64,000 nucleotides of DNA, from the NCBI RefSeq assembly GCF_002218025.2, contig NZ_AP018681.1, positions 310,001 through 374,000 on the forward strand, written 5' to 3'. The notes beneath the pieces were generated by a model. That model worked only from the letters and a program-made list of their open reading frames with translations. It was not told the DNA's origin and ran no database searches. Position 1 is the first letter of the stretch, and the number at the start of each line of letters is the position of its first letter. This stretch comes from Vibrio casei. Lineage in GTDB: Bacteria; Pseudomonadota; Gammaproteobacteria; Enterobacterales; Vibrionaceae. A program made the position numbers and the translations under genes. This document shows positions 18,501 through 27,296 of the stretch, in pieces.

Positions 18501-19753
18501 TTAAAATACTCCTGAGCGGCCGTGAAAAAGGCTTCGTTTCCGAAATTGCCAGATTTAAGGGCGAGGGAAAGATCGCTATTGATTGATTTCACCCAAGGCA
18601 CACCCGGAGCGATTTGTGGGCCAATATGAAATCCGTCAACTTGCAGGCTTTGAGTGACCACGCCAGAGGTTTCACCACCGGCGACGATAAAGTTACGAAC
18701 ACCAAAGGTTTGAAGTTTAATGGCCAATTGACTGAAAAGTTGTTCGACGGCTTCACTTGATGCTTGTGCGCCATATTGTTGTTGAATATTTCTTAAGTCG
18801 CTGGCATCGGCTGTGGCGTAGACCATCGGAGCCATTTCTTGATCCAAATGACTTCTCACCCAATCAAATACTTCATCGCTGTAGCTTTCTTGGTTTAAGC
18901 ATTGATCAATATTAATCGCGAAATGTGGGGCTTTGTCTTTATAAGCATTTACTTGTTTATTGGTCATCACCGAACACGATCCAGAGAAAATCACGGTCGC
19001 GGCTTTATGTGGATAGCCTGCTTGCTTTGCATCGGTTTGATCTTGTAAATGTTCGCCCCAGTTTTTGGCAATGCCTGCCGCTAAACCTGAACCGCCAGTG
19101 ATGAGTTTTAACTTAGTAATCGACGCTCCAATTGCATCTAAATGCTCGGCTTTGAATGCATCAACCACTGCATAGCGCTTTCCTTCCGTTTTTAATTGGG
19201 TAAAACGAGCTTGAATATGGCTAACACCTTGTTCAATGGTTTGGTAATTAACGAGCCCGGTTTCACCTTGTGATTGCGCATTCATTAAATGGATTAAATT
19301 TGAATCCGTCATCGGTGTGACAGGGTGATGACGCATACCTGATTCGCTTAAAAGTTGCCCCATAACAAATAAGTGTCCGTTAAAAACAGTACGGCCATTA
19401 ACAGGGAGGGCTGGACAAACAATGGTGAAATCTTCATTTAATGCATTCAGCAGGGCATCCGTGACAGGGCCAATATTGCCTTGGGCGGTACTATCAAAAG
19501 TAGAACAATATTTAAAATAAAATTGCTGACAACCCTGTTGCTTAAGCCATTCAAGCGCTTGAAGTGAATCCGTAATGGCTTGCTCGGTTGGGCAAGAGCG
19601 AGATTTCAAGCTCACCACGACCGCATCCGCATTGATCTCTAAAGGTTGAGAGGGAACGCCGTTGACTTGAATAGTACGCATCCCGTTTTCAACTAAGAAA
19701 CCCGCAATATCAGTCGCACCAGTAAAATCGTCTGCAATGACACCTAATAACAT
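18497..19753 (-). CDS. otnK: 3-oxo-tetronate kinase (DUF1537/four-carbon acid sugar kinase)
   Basis: 418 residues. N-terminal VIADDFTGATDIAGFLVENG substrate-domain motif and C-terminal nucleotide-domain segment FIVAGGETSGVVTQSL are both diagnostic of YgbK/OtnK. Phosphorylates 3-oxo-tetronate at C4 before OtnC. Full length and co-directional with ltnD, 11 bp downstream of it. Confidence 0.94.
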   Translation of the reverse strand: MLLGVIADDFTGATDIAGFLVENGMRTIQVNGVPSQPLEINADAVVVSLKSRSCPTEQAITDSLQALEWLKQQGCQQFYFKYCSTFDSTAQGNIGPVTDALLNALNEDFTIVCPALPVNGRTVFNGHLFVMGQLLSESGMRHHPVTPMTDSNLIHLMNAQSQGETGLVNYQTIEQGVSHIQARFTQLKTEGKRYAVVDAFKAEHLDAIGASITKLKLITGGSGLAAGIAKNWGEHLQDQTDAKQAGYPHKAATVIFSGSCSVMTNKQVNAYKDKAPHFAINIDQCLNQESYSDEVFDWVRSHLDQEMAPMVYATADASDLRNIQQQYGAQASSEAVEQLFSQLAIKLQTFGVRNFIVAGGETSGVVTQSLQVDGFHIGPQIAPGVPWVKSINSDLSLALKSGNFGNEAFFTAAQEYFK

Positions 19754-19764
19754 ATTATTTCTCC

Positions 19765-20682
19765 CTATTTTTTTGACTGGTCTTTTGAAACACCCGGTAG
19801 ATCGATACCATCAAAAATTTTGATTACCGCACTATCATCTTCTTTTCCAAAGCCTGCATTACTTGCTGAAATGAACATATTTAATGCAGTACTGGATAAT
19901 GGAAGAGGGAATTGCAATTCTTTTGCCGTATCCGCGACTAAGTTAAGATCTTTCACGAAGATGTCGACCATGGATTTTGGGGAATAATCACCGTCTACGA
20001 CATGTTGCATACGGTTTTCAAACATCCATGAATTCCCCGCCGCATTGGTGACGACGTCGTACATTAGATCAAGAGGGATATTGGCGCGAGCGGCTAATGC
20101 CATCGCTTCAGCACCAACCGCAATGTGCACACCGGCTAATAGCTGATGAATAATTTTAACGGTTGCGCCTAAGCCAATTTGCTCACCAATGTTGTAAACT
20201 TTAGCGGCAGTGGCATCGAGAACGGGTTTTAACATCTCGAAAGCAAGGGCAGAACCCGATGCCATAATGGTCATATCCCCCGTTGCCGCCTTAGCTGCTC
20301 CGCCTGATACGGGCGCATCAAGCATGATCAATTGGTGCTGTTGTAATTTTGCCTCGATCTGTTTCGCATCGTCAGCGGAGATAGTGGCAGAAACCATGAC
20401 GGCGGTATGTGGGTTTAGCGCTTCGGCTAAACCTGAATCAAATAGCACAGCATTAACTTGTTTTGCATTGACCACAAGGATGAGTACGGAATCTAATTGT
20501 TTGGCAAAGTCGAGCGGATTACTCGAAACGTCTTTGGCTCCAGCAAGGCTTAACTCTTCTAATGCCGTTGAATTTAAGTCGATACCAAAAACATCTAACC
20601 CTGCATTAATACACGATTTAGCCGCGCCCATTCCCATTGAACCTAAGCCAATCACACCTACGGATTTCACTTGATTGCTCAT
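19765..20682 (-). CDS. ltnD: L-threonate dehydrogenase (beta-hydroxyacid dehydrogenase family)
   Basis: Oxidises L-threonate to 2-oxo-tetronate. 305 residues: Rossmann motif GVIGLGSMGMGAAKSC, substrate loop DAPVSGGAAKAATGDMTIMASG, and catalytic Lys in VKIIHQLLAG. First structural gene of the minus-strand operon ltnD-otnK-otnC-otnI-denD-gntP; the order matches E. coli ygbJKLMN with denD added. Confidence 0.92.
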   Translation of the reverse strand: MSNQVKSVGVIGLGSMGMGAAKSCINAGLDVFGIDLNSTALEELSLAGAKDVSSNPLDFAKQLDSVLILVVNAKQVNAVLFDSGLAEALNPHTAVMVSATISADDAKQIEAKLQQHQLIMLDAPVSGGAAKAATGDMTIMASGSALAFEMLKPVLDATAAKVYNIGEQIGLGATVKIIHQLLAGVHIAVGAEAMALAARANIPLDLMYDVVTNAAGNSWMFENRMQHVVDGDYSPKSMVDIFVKDLNLVADTAKELQFPLPLSSTALNMFISASNAGFGKEDDSAVIKIFDGIDLPGVSKDQSKK

Positions 20683-20772
20683 CTTTCACCTGCCGAATAA
20701 ATGTTAAATAATGTTTATGTTTGTGATTATAGTGGACGGATATATTTAATAACGTGCTTTTTATCACACAAT

Positions 20773-20792
20773 TTAACATATATTAACATTCA
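20773..20792. promoter_or_regulatory. 10-bp phased TTAACAT repeats, probable DeoR-type operator
   Basis: TTAACATATA and TTAACATTCA follow each other with a 10-bp period, one DNA turn, in the divergent ltnD-deoR region. A related inverted element (TGTTAAATAATGTT) lies near 20702, close to the ltnD start. DeoR-family proteins often bind such repeated half-sites; assignment is by position. Confidence 0.5.
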
Positions 20793-20936
20793 AGGTGGTC
20801 AGGTATCATAATTAAAGAAGCTTTAACGCTTTATTCAGTCTGTGATGCAGCTATCAACTCATAAGTTCACATTTATTCACATGTGTGTGATTGTTTGATA
20901 GACTTTATTCCTAACACATTGAGTGGATGATAAAAA

Positions 20937-21695
20937 ATGATTCCGGCAGAAAGACAAAAAAAGATTTTGACCTTATTAAAAAGCCAAGAAGTGGTCAGTA
21001 TTTCCGAGTTAGTCGATTTACTTAATGTTTCTCATATGACCATTCGTCGAGATATTGAAAAGTTAGAATCGATAGGGAAAGTCAACTCGGTTTCTGGTGG
21101 GGTGCAATTAACCCAAACGCTTCATAGTGAACTTTCTCATGATGTAAAAATCACGCAATTTTCTCTTGAGAAAGAGAAGATAGGGCAAATCGCCTCCAAT
21201 GCGATTATTCCTAACGCGACGATTTATTTAGATGCGGGTACTACGGCTTTAGAAATTGCTCACCAGATTAGTCAGCGAAATGATTTACTGGTGATCACAA
21301 ACGATTTTGCAATTGCGGCGTATTTAATGGCTCATTCTGTTAACGATATTTATCATACTGGTGGAAAGGTGGACCGTGAAAATCAGTCTACGGTAGGCTC
21401 GAAAGTCGCGGATTTTTTATTAAGTATGAATATTGATATTGCTTTTGTTTCAACCTCTTCATGGAATATGAAAGGGCTTTCTACGCCGAATGAAGACAAA
21501 GTGGTGGTAAAACAAGCTATTGCAAAAGCGTCTAAATCAGTTTATTTGATCTCGGATGCGTCAAAATACGGCAAAGTTGCGACATTTCATGCATTAGATA
21601 TTGAGAGTATAGATACGATCATTACCGATTCGACATTGCCAGAAACGGTGAGATTAGAATTAAAAGAGAAAGGAATAGAAGTATTGAGTGCGTAG
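20937..21695 (+). CDS. DeoR-family regulator of the erythronate/threonate operon
   Basis: 252 residues. N-terminal DeoR helix-turn-helix (IPAERQKKILTLLKSQEVVSIS, then LLNVSHMTIRRDIEKLE) and a C-terminal sugar-phosphate-sensing domain with DAGTTALEIA and SDASKYGK. Counterpart of E. coli YgbI. Divergent from ltnD; likely represses it and responds to a phosphorylated pathway intermediate, as is usual in this family. Confidence 0.92.
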   Translation: MIPAERQKKILTLLKSQEVVSISELVDLLNVSHMTIRRDIEKLESIGKVNSVSGGVQLTQTLHSELSHDVKITQFSLEKEKIGQIASNAIIPNATIYLDAGTTALEIAHQISQRNDLLVITNDFAIAAYLMAHSVNDIYHTGGKVDRENQSTVGSKVADFLLSMNIDIAFVSTSSWNMKGLSTPNEDKVVVKQAIAKASKSVYLISDASKYGKVATFHALDIESIDTIITDSTLPETVRLELKEKGIEVLSA

Positions 21696-21709
21696 TTTCA
21701 AGAATAAAT

Positions 21710-21741
21710 AGCCCAAGTAGCTGATTAGAAACTTGGGCTTT
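21710..21741. terminator. Terminator between convergent deoR and rhtB-like genes
   Basis: AGCCCAAGT (21710-21718) pairs with ACTTGGGCT (21731-21739) over a 12-base loop and is followed by T-rich sequence. Confidence 0.75.
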
Positions 21742-21747
21742 ATATCA

Positions 21748-22359
21748 TTAACGACTTGATGCCGCTAATCCAATCCCAAAACTAACAAAAACGCCACCAC
21801 TGATTTTATTTAAAGCGGTACTGCCCTTTTTAGAGGAAAGTTTAGATTTAGCAAAAGAAGCAAATAGGGCATACACTGAATGAATCACGAGTACTAATAG
21901 GCTAAACGTCACGGCCAGTAGGATAAACTGCGGTTGATATGCTTGTTTCACGTCAATAAATTGTGGAAAGATGGACATGAAAAAGATCACTGCTTTTGGG
22001 TTTGAAATTGATACTAAAAAGCCTTCGATAAAACTCTTTAGCAAAGAACTTTCTTTATTCCTAGCATGTATATGATGGGCACCTTTTCCTCGGAACATTT
22101 TGATACCAAGATAAATGAGATAAATGGCGCCTGCAATCTTGATAGCATTAAAAGCCATCGCTGAACTGGCCAAAACGATGCCTAAGCTAGTAGCGGAAAT
22201 AATGGCGACGAGTAGAATGGCCAAAGCAATCCCCAGTATTCCGGAAAGAGATTTGAGTAAACCTTTTTGAATGGAGTTATTGATTGTGAGTATTACCGCC
22301 GGACCTGGCAATAAAATGGTGGCCATGGCGACCCCCACATAAATAAGATAATTATCCAC
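21748..22359 (-). CDS. LysE/RhtB-family amino-acid exporter
   Basis: 203 residues with five to six membrane segments; the N-terminal YVGVAMATILLPGPAVILTINNSI contains the family PGP motif, and SISNPKAVIFFMSIFPQFID is the conserved second-half signature. These proteins export amino acids or derivatives such as homoserine, threonine or leucine; substrate not predictable here. Its start lies 18 bp after the GFA-family gene stop, so the two are probably cotranscribed. Confidence 0.9.
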   Translation of the reverse strand: MDNYLIYVGVAMATILLPGPAVILTINNSIQKGLLKSLSGILGIALAILLVAIISATSLGIVLASSAMAFNAIKIAGAIYLIYLGIKMFRGKGAHHIHARNKESSLLKSFIEGFLVSISNPKAVIFFMSIFPQFIDVKQAYQPQFILLAVTFSLLVLVIHSVYALFASFAKSKLSSKKGSTALNKISGGVFVSFGIGLAASSR

Positions 22360-22377
22360 ACATTTTCCTTAATAATG

Positions 22378-22773
22378 TTAACTGAATTTTTCGAAAACTT
22401 GCTGTTCGGTAAGGTTTTCTGTTTCATTAGAAAACGCGTAGAAGTTGGGTTTCTTATCAATGAATATTTGCTGTTTGAAAGTAAAGTTCGTTTCTTTTTC
22501 AAATAGCCCAACGGGAACCATGTAGTCATCCGTCGGTTTGAGGTGATAGTACAAATGCGTTCCGCAATGTTGACAAAATGCTCTTTCAGCCCATTCAGAA
22601 GAATTATACGTTTTAATATGTTCACGCCCAGTGATATTTATGCCTATTTTACAATGCACACTGAGAAAAGGACCGCCTCCCCAACGACGACACATACTAC
22701 AGTGACAGGCTTCGAATTCATTAAGTTCATTGGATTCTATTGTGACCGATTGACAAAGACAGGTACCCTTCAT
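22378..22773 (-). CDS. GFA/CENP-V-family zinc-binding protein
   Basis: 131 residues with the GFA zinc pattern: CLCQSV at the N-terminus, HCSMCRRWGGG, and FCQHCGTHLYYH later. The family name comes from a glutathione-dependent formaldehyde-activating enzyme, but most members, including this one, have no proven reaction. Probably in an operon with the LysE-type exporter. Confidence 0.88.
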   Translation of the reverse strand: MKGTCLCQSVTIESNELNEFEACHCSMCRRWGGGPFLSVHCKIGINITGREHIKTYNSSEWAERAFCQHCGTHLYYHLKPTDDYMVPVGLFEKETNFTFKQQIFIDKKPNFYAFSNETENLTEQQVFEKFS

Positions 22774-22986
22774 AAATATTCCTTATTTAACCGTCTCAAA
22801 ATAACATGTTGACTCGGTTTCGAGCTTTTCGAATATACACATTGTCGGTTGGTTTCTTTATTTATGCAAAAGTATTATTTATATAAAAACATTCTCCACC
22901 ATAATACCCGGCAAATTGGTGGTGTAATATTTTAATCTAACCTTAATGGTGGGCAATAAAATGAAGGCTGGAGGGGTAAAGAAATG

Positions 22987-23010
22987 TTAGGCAGTAAAAT
23001 TACTGCCTAA
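22987..23010. terminator. Perfect inverted repeat downstream of iucD
   Basis: TTAGGCAGTA (22987-22996) pairs exactly with TACTGCCTAA (23001-23010) over a 4-base loop. It is the likely end of the minus-strand aerobactin transcript. The rest of 22774-23060 contains only a loose CACC/GGTG dyad near 22900-22925. Confidence 0.6.
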
Positions 23011-23060
23011 TCAATGGCTTAGTTATTGTTTTTTGCAATGTTCGCTATTTTGTTGATGGT

Positions 23061-24395
23061 TTATAATGAACTGACTGCTGCTAGATGTTTTTCCGGTTTA
23101 AACGTTAAGTCTCCCCAATCGATGATATTGTCATCTTCAGCAAGCTCATACACAGAGTCCTGAGCTAAGTGGTTGATAATCTTGGCAGCGCGCCATGCGG
23201 CTAAGCTAAGCTGCGGCTCGGCAATACCATGATTATCGGTGCCTGAATTTACAATGTAAATACTGTTGTTTTTCATTCCTTTCCATTGCAAGCAATAATC
23301 GGAAGAAAGCAAGATGCGATCTTGTTCATCTGTCATGATGTATGGCCTTAACTCATCGAGACATTGAGGTAAATCATGGTTAAAACCGGTACATAAAATC
23401 ACGATATCGGCGTTAATTGTTTCAACTTGTTTGGTTAAACCGTGTTGAATATCTAATTGATATTGTCCATTAACTCTTCTGCTGGAAATTAAACTTTGGT
23501 GCGTTTTAATTTTCCACCAACGTGGGTTTCGTAATACGTATTTATCATGATAGAGCCTTTGATAGATCCCTTGCAGACAATCAGACGTGACGCCGTCACT
23601 TGCTAGTTTTTGATGAGAGACTTCCTGCTGTTTGTTGGATGAATCTAATTGATAAAATTGATTCACATAATCGGGCATAAAGTATTGATCGGTAAAGCAA
23701 CCTTCATCCAGTTGTTCGATATTGGCTCTTCGGCTTATCCATTCAATATGAGTCGGTTTACCAAATTGTTTATCAAACGTATGCTGGAAAATATCAGCAC
23801 CAGTTTGACCGCCACCAATAATGGCCACTCGTTTTCCGGTTAAATCTGGTGAACGTAATGCTAATTCACTGGCGTGAAAACACGTTTCAGAAACGAAAGG
23901 CTGAATGCACTCTGGTACATGTGGTTGCATACCCGTACCAATAACTAAATGTTGGCTATTAAACACTTCTTTATCGGTTGTGATACGGAAATGGTCTTGT
24001 TCAAACGCTACTGATTTTACGTCACAGCCAAATTGGGTATTGGGTAATTGATGCGCGGTCCAGCCGAGATAATCCGAGAACTCAAGACGAGAAATCACCG
24101 ACTGACCAGAGGCGCAGAATGGGTAAAATTTTCGTTGAGTGACTAAGTAGTTTAAAAAGCTATAAGGGCTAGTTGGATCAACAGCGGTAACAAGATCTTT
24201 TAAAAACGAGGTTTGCATTTTTGCATCACTCAATAGCAACCCTGGATGCCAACTAAAATGACTTTTTCTTTCTAAGAACAGCGTTTTTAGATGAGTTTTC
24301 TCTTCATCCGATAGAGCGGCAATACTTAAATTAAAAGGGCCTAATCCGATGCCGATACAATCGAGAATACGGTCTAATTTTTGGGGAGTTGTCAT
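23061..24395 (-). CDS. iucD: L-lysine N6-monooxygenase, aerobactin biosynthesis
   Basis: First enzyme of aerobactin synthesis; hydroxylates the lysine side-chain amine using FAD, NADPH and oxygen. 444 residues. FAD-binding GIGLGPFNLSIAALS near the N-terminus, FLKDLVTAVDPTSPYSFLNYL, NADPH-binding VAIIGGGQTGADIF, and the C-terminal NSGTDNHGIAEPQLSLAAWRAAKI are all close to E. coli IucD. GGGAA precedes the ATG, 30 bp after the iucB stop. Intact. Confidence 0.96.
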   Translation of the reverse strand: MTTPQKLDRILDCIGIGLGPFNLSIAALSDEEKTHLKTLFLERKSHFSWHPGLLLSDAKMQTSFLKDLVTAVDPTSPYSFLNYLVTQRKFYPFCASGQSVISRLEFSDYLGWTAHQLPNTQFGCDVKSVAFEQDHFRITTDKEVFNSQHLVIGTGMQPHVPECIQPFVSETCFHASELALRSPDLTGKRVAIIGGGQTGADIFQHTFDKQFGKPTHIEWISRRANIEQLDEGCFTDQYFMPDYVNQFYQLDSSNKQQEVSHQKLASDGVTSDCLQGIYQRLYHDKYVLRNPRWWKIKTHQSLISSRRVNGQYQLDIQHGLTKQVETINADIVILCTGFNHDLPQCLDELRPYIMTDEQDRILLSSDYCLQWKGMKNNSIYIVNSGTDNHGIAEPQLSLAAWRAAKIINHLAQDSVYELAEDDNIIDWGDLTFKPEKHLAAVSSL

Positions 24396-24424
24396 AATGT
24401 GTTCCCTACTTTTTGCCTAAATAA

Positions 24425-25219
24425 TTAAAAGATAATGTGTTGAAAGAAACGTTCGCGATCACATTGAAGCAATGCAGCACGCTTGTGTAGAAAATCAAAT
24501 TCAAATTGTTTCTGCATACCGATTCGTTCGGTGATTTTTACTACGCGATGGTTTTTTGCGTTGGGTTCACCGAATAACCTCATTGTTTGAGGTTCACTTA
24601 CAAAGCAATAGTGGAAAATAGATTTACCCCAAGCATCAAAGAAAGTGCCGCCACGGTAATCAAAATTACCTACGAGGATATGAATACCGCGATCAAAAGC
24701 TTGGTGATCGTAATATGGGCCAAGGCGATCTTCGGGAGTCCAATACACTTCAAAATAACCAAATGGGACACCATCAAATTCACCAATCACGGCGAATTGA
24801 TGTGGGTCTTGGTCTAATTTTTCCAAGTATTCTCGGTGCATGGATAAACTGCCCTCTAATTCCCATACAGGGTGAATAATCGGGTGGTTATGCCATTGAT
24901 TGAAAATGGCGAGATCACGCTCGATATCAATGACTCTAAAAGTAAGCGTTCGTTTTAAGTGGTAACAGTAGCGTTGAAAGACTTGACCCACCGGTTTTTT
25001 GGGGCGCGTGGGGTGTGAAATGCCATTGGCCGCAGTGTGCATTGTGTTGTCGGTTTCGGCTTGTTGAAGGTGCCAAATAGGGGCTTTTTGTAGAAAGGTA
25101 GAACGTGATATTTTACCGTCTTTATCAATTAATTCTTGCACGAAATCAGGCCAAGTTGCGCTCGTTACGTGTTCAGTTTTGAAGCGATAGAAAGCGTGTT
25201 CTAGTGCGCTCCACCACAA
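24425..25219 (-). CDS. iucB: N6-hydroxylysine acetyltransferase, N-terminus in doubt
   Basis: GNAT-type enzyme that acetylates N6-hydroxylysine. The core is intact: RTLTFRVIDIERDLAIFNQWHNHP, GYFEVYWTPEDRLGPYYDHQAFDRGIHILVG, and the C-terminal FDFLHKRA. From the only plausible start in frame (TTG at 25219) it has 264 residues, against about 315 in E. coli, and that TTG has no ribosome site. The frame stays open, with family-like residues, up to 25288, where it meets iucA at an A AAA AAC heptamer; upstream of that the frame soon hits a TGA. The missing about 50 N-terminal residues appear to lie in the iucA frame. So it is either made by -1 frameshifting as an IucA-IucB fusion, or its 5' end is disrupted by a one-base deletion. 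Confidence 0.85.
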   Translation of the reverse strand: MWWSALEHAFYRFKTEHVTSATWPDFVQELIDKDGKISRSTFLQKAPIWHLQQAETDNTMHTAANGISHPTRPKKPVGQVFQRYCYHLKRTLTFRVIDIERDLAIFNQWHNHPIIHPVWELEGSLSMHREYLEKLDQDPHQFAVIGEFDGVPFGYFEVYWTPEDRLGPYYDHQAFDRGIHILVGNFDYRGGTFFDAWGKSIFHYCFVSEPQTMRLFGEPNAKNHRVVKITERIGMQKQFEFDFLHKRAALLQCDRERFFQHIIF

Positions 25220-27261
25220 TAAAATATCGTCAATATTGGCATCAAAATAGGTGTTTTCATCTCGGTGAACGAGGTCAAATTCAGCTTGTTTTTTCCATAT
25301 TCAAATAGATTGAAATGAAGATGAGACTGTTGATCTTCTTCAATGATGTTGTCTAATTCAATGCAGACATAACGGTCGCTTGATAAAGGTTTATGTACGC
25401 GTTCGGTCTTTTCTTCATCATAAAATGGATTTTTTATTGAGCAGTATATTTGGCTAGGATCAGGTAAGGTAGCTTCATTGAAATCGGACAGGAAACATAG
25501 GAAATTTCGTTTCCAATGTAGTGTTGGTGAATCAAGTAGATAATCATAGAAACTGGCATCTTTGGGGTGTGCGTTGCGTAACGATGAAAACTTGTGCTGG
25601 CAGACTTTCCAAAGCAATGATTCTTTAATCTCAAGACTTGCAGCAATCGCGGTGATCGTGTTGAGTAATGTATTGCCAATTAAATAATAAGCAAGATAAG
25701 GGTTCACGGTATCACTTGAAACAAAGTATTCGGGTTTCTTGTCAGTAAAAAGAGCCGAAAATCGTTTCAGTGCAATATCCGTTAAAGCAATTCCCTGACA
25801 ATCTCGATACTTCATGCCGACAGGTAAATACTCTTTTATCTCTAATAGGATATTTTGTTGGTGAGCGAGTAAGATGATTCCGTAATCACTGCGAGCAATA
25901 CACAGTGGTGCAATGACGTTATCTAAAAAGTTTGATAGCCATTGGTTTGCGGCATCCACTATTTCAATATTTTGTTGTTCGGCATATTGCTTAACCCAAG
26001 CACCGATTTGGTTGCTCTCTTTATTGCTATCTTTGTTTTGACTGAAACCTACGGTTTGATTGGTTGCCATCGTATGGGTAAATTCATGGCTAATGCTTTG
26101 GTTTACCGTGGCGAGTAAGTGAATATTGGCACTCTTATTGATTGATGCTTCTCCGTGCTGAGCATCAAAAAAGACATTCTCTCGTAAGCATACTAAAGGT
26201 AAGTCGAGACATTCCCCTTGTCGATTTTTAATTGAACACCATAGTGGTTCTTGAAGAAATTCCGTCGTTGGCATCCGTTGTTGCATTTCTTTACCCGTAT
26301 CTGAGTCGAGTAATTGGCTAAATTGAATACCACGTTTGGCTTCTTTTTCCGTTAATAAGCGCAGTGAATTGGTCAATTTTACGGGCAGTGATACTTTCAA
26401 CATCCAATTTAATTTTGGGTGATAAATAGCGCGACTCGATGATGTCGCCGTCCAACCTTGTGTACTGAGGTGGCAGTCGATGACCTGATCTTGTAAATCG
26501 AGAGCTTCTTTACTTTCTCGCCAGGCTTTCGCTTGTAACGGGTGCATAGGCAAAGCCAACCAGCCTTGTTCTATGGCATTTGGAGTGGCTCTTAATCCTT
26601 TCGTATTCTTTTTTGAATCAATAGTCAGTGAGTCAATGGCAAGTGAATCGGTCAGTAGTTGCTTCATTGTCGTGAACACATCATGATAAATGCTCTGTGA
26701 AGCAACATGATCAGGGTTGACTGCAAACCACTCAATTGCAAAATTATTTGCATGTTCTGGTAGGTAAGTTTGTTGATCAATTTGGCTTAATGGCTCACAA
26801 CTTTTTGGGGCGGGGTGCATGCTATGCCCACCGATTAATGACTGTTCAGAAGTAATGAACCCCAAGTGGTTATCGCTTTGTTTCGTTAACCAAGCTTGAT
26901 TGACAGTGTTTATGTAGCGATCAGATTCGCCCACTCGATTAAAAAAACGATCATGGCAATCTGCCGATAAATAAGGGAAGTAGTGCTCTACGACTCGTTG
27001 AATGGCCGTTGGAAAATCGATGAGGGTTGCACTGTTTTGCCATTTGTCTTGTGTGGCATCGCTATGAAATATGTCACCTTGGTAGCGATGTCTACCCAGT
27101 TCCGAATGAAAGTGTAATGGTAAAGCCAATTGAGATGAATCAAGAGGAACAAATAACGTGTTGTGCTTAACCGTACAAGCATCTGTTTCCATCGAAAAGC
27201 TGTTGAAAAAGCTTTGAAGGCTAAGTGGATGATGCTGTAAAAATGACTTGTCAGGTTGCAT
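25201..27261 (-). CDS. iucA: NIS synthetase IucA (aerobactin), with iucB-derived tail
   Basis: ATP-dependent enzyme that joins citrate to the first N6-acetyl-N6-hydroxylysine. NIS synthetase motifs are present: LPMHPLQAKAWRE, VKLTNSLRLLTEKEAKRG, and DYGIILLAHQQNILLEI...YRDCQG. The open frame is 686 residues, longer than E. coli IucA (574). The final 28 residues after the slippery site at 25288-25294 are out-of-frame iucB sequence, and about 30 residues before it probably also belong to IucB. AAGGA lies 8 bases before the ATG. It follows the MFS gene by 36 bp and overlaps iucB. Catalytic motifs are intact. Confidence 0.9.
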   Translation of the reverse strand: MQPDKSFLQHHPLSLQSFFNSFSMETDACTVKHNTLFVPLDSSQLALPLHFHSELGRHRYQGDIFHSDATQDKWQNSATLIDFPTAIQRVVEHYFPYLSADCHDRFFNRVGESDRYINTVNQAWLTKQSDNHLGFITSEQSLIGGHSMHPAPKSCEPLSQIDQQTYLPEHANNFAIEWFAVNPDHVASQSIYHDVFTTMKQLLTDSLAIDSLTIDSKKNTKGLRATPNAIEQGWLALPMHPLQAKAWRESKEALDLQDQVIDCHLSTQGWTATSSSRAIYHPKLNWMLKVSLPVKLTNSLRLLTEKEAKRGIQFSQLLDSDTGKEMQQRMPTTEFLQEPLWCSIKNRQGECLDLPLVCLRENVFFDAQHGEASINKSANIHLLATVNQSISHEFTHTMATNQTVGFSQNKDSNKESNQIGAWVKQYAEQQNIEIVDAANQWLSNFLDNVIAPLCIARSDYGIILLAHQQNILLEIKEYLPVGMKYRDCQGIALTDIALKRFSALFTDKKPEYFVSSDTVNPYLAYYLIGNTLLNTITAIAASLEIKESLLWKVCQHKFSSLRNAHPKDASFYDYLLDSPTLHWKRNFLCFLSDFNEATLPDPSQIYCSIKNPFYDEEKTERVHKPLSSDRYVCIELDNIIEEDQQSHLHFNLFEYGKNKLNLTSFTEMKTPILMPILTIFYCGGAH
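25288..25294 (-). other. A AAA AAC slippery heptamer at the iucA/iucB frame junction
   Basis: In the iucA frame the codons are GGA AAA AAC, so the heptamer is in the exact phase for -1 slippage (X XXY YYZ). A -1 shift there enters the iucB frame at codon CAA and would give a 945-residue IucA-IucB fusion (658 + 287). The same heptamer is used by IS1. Only a weak downstream stem is visible (CTCG/CGAG, about 14 bases on), so an ordinary A7-to-A6 deletion remains equally likely. Confidence 0.5.
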
Positions 27262-27296
27262 GTTTAGTCCTTGTTATGGTCAATGAAATAAAAGGG

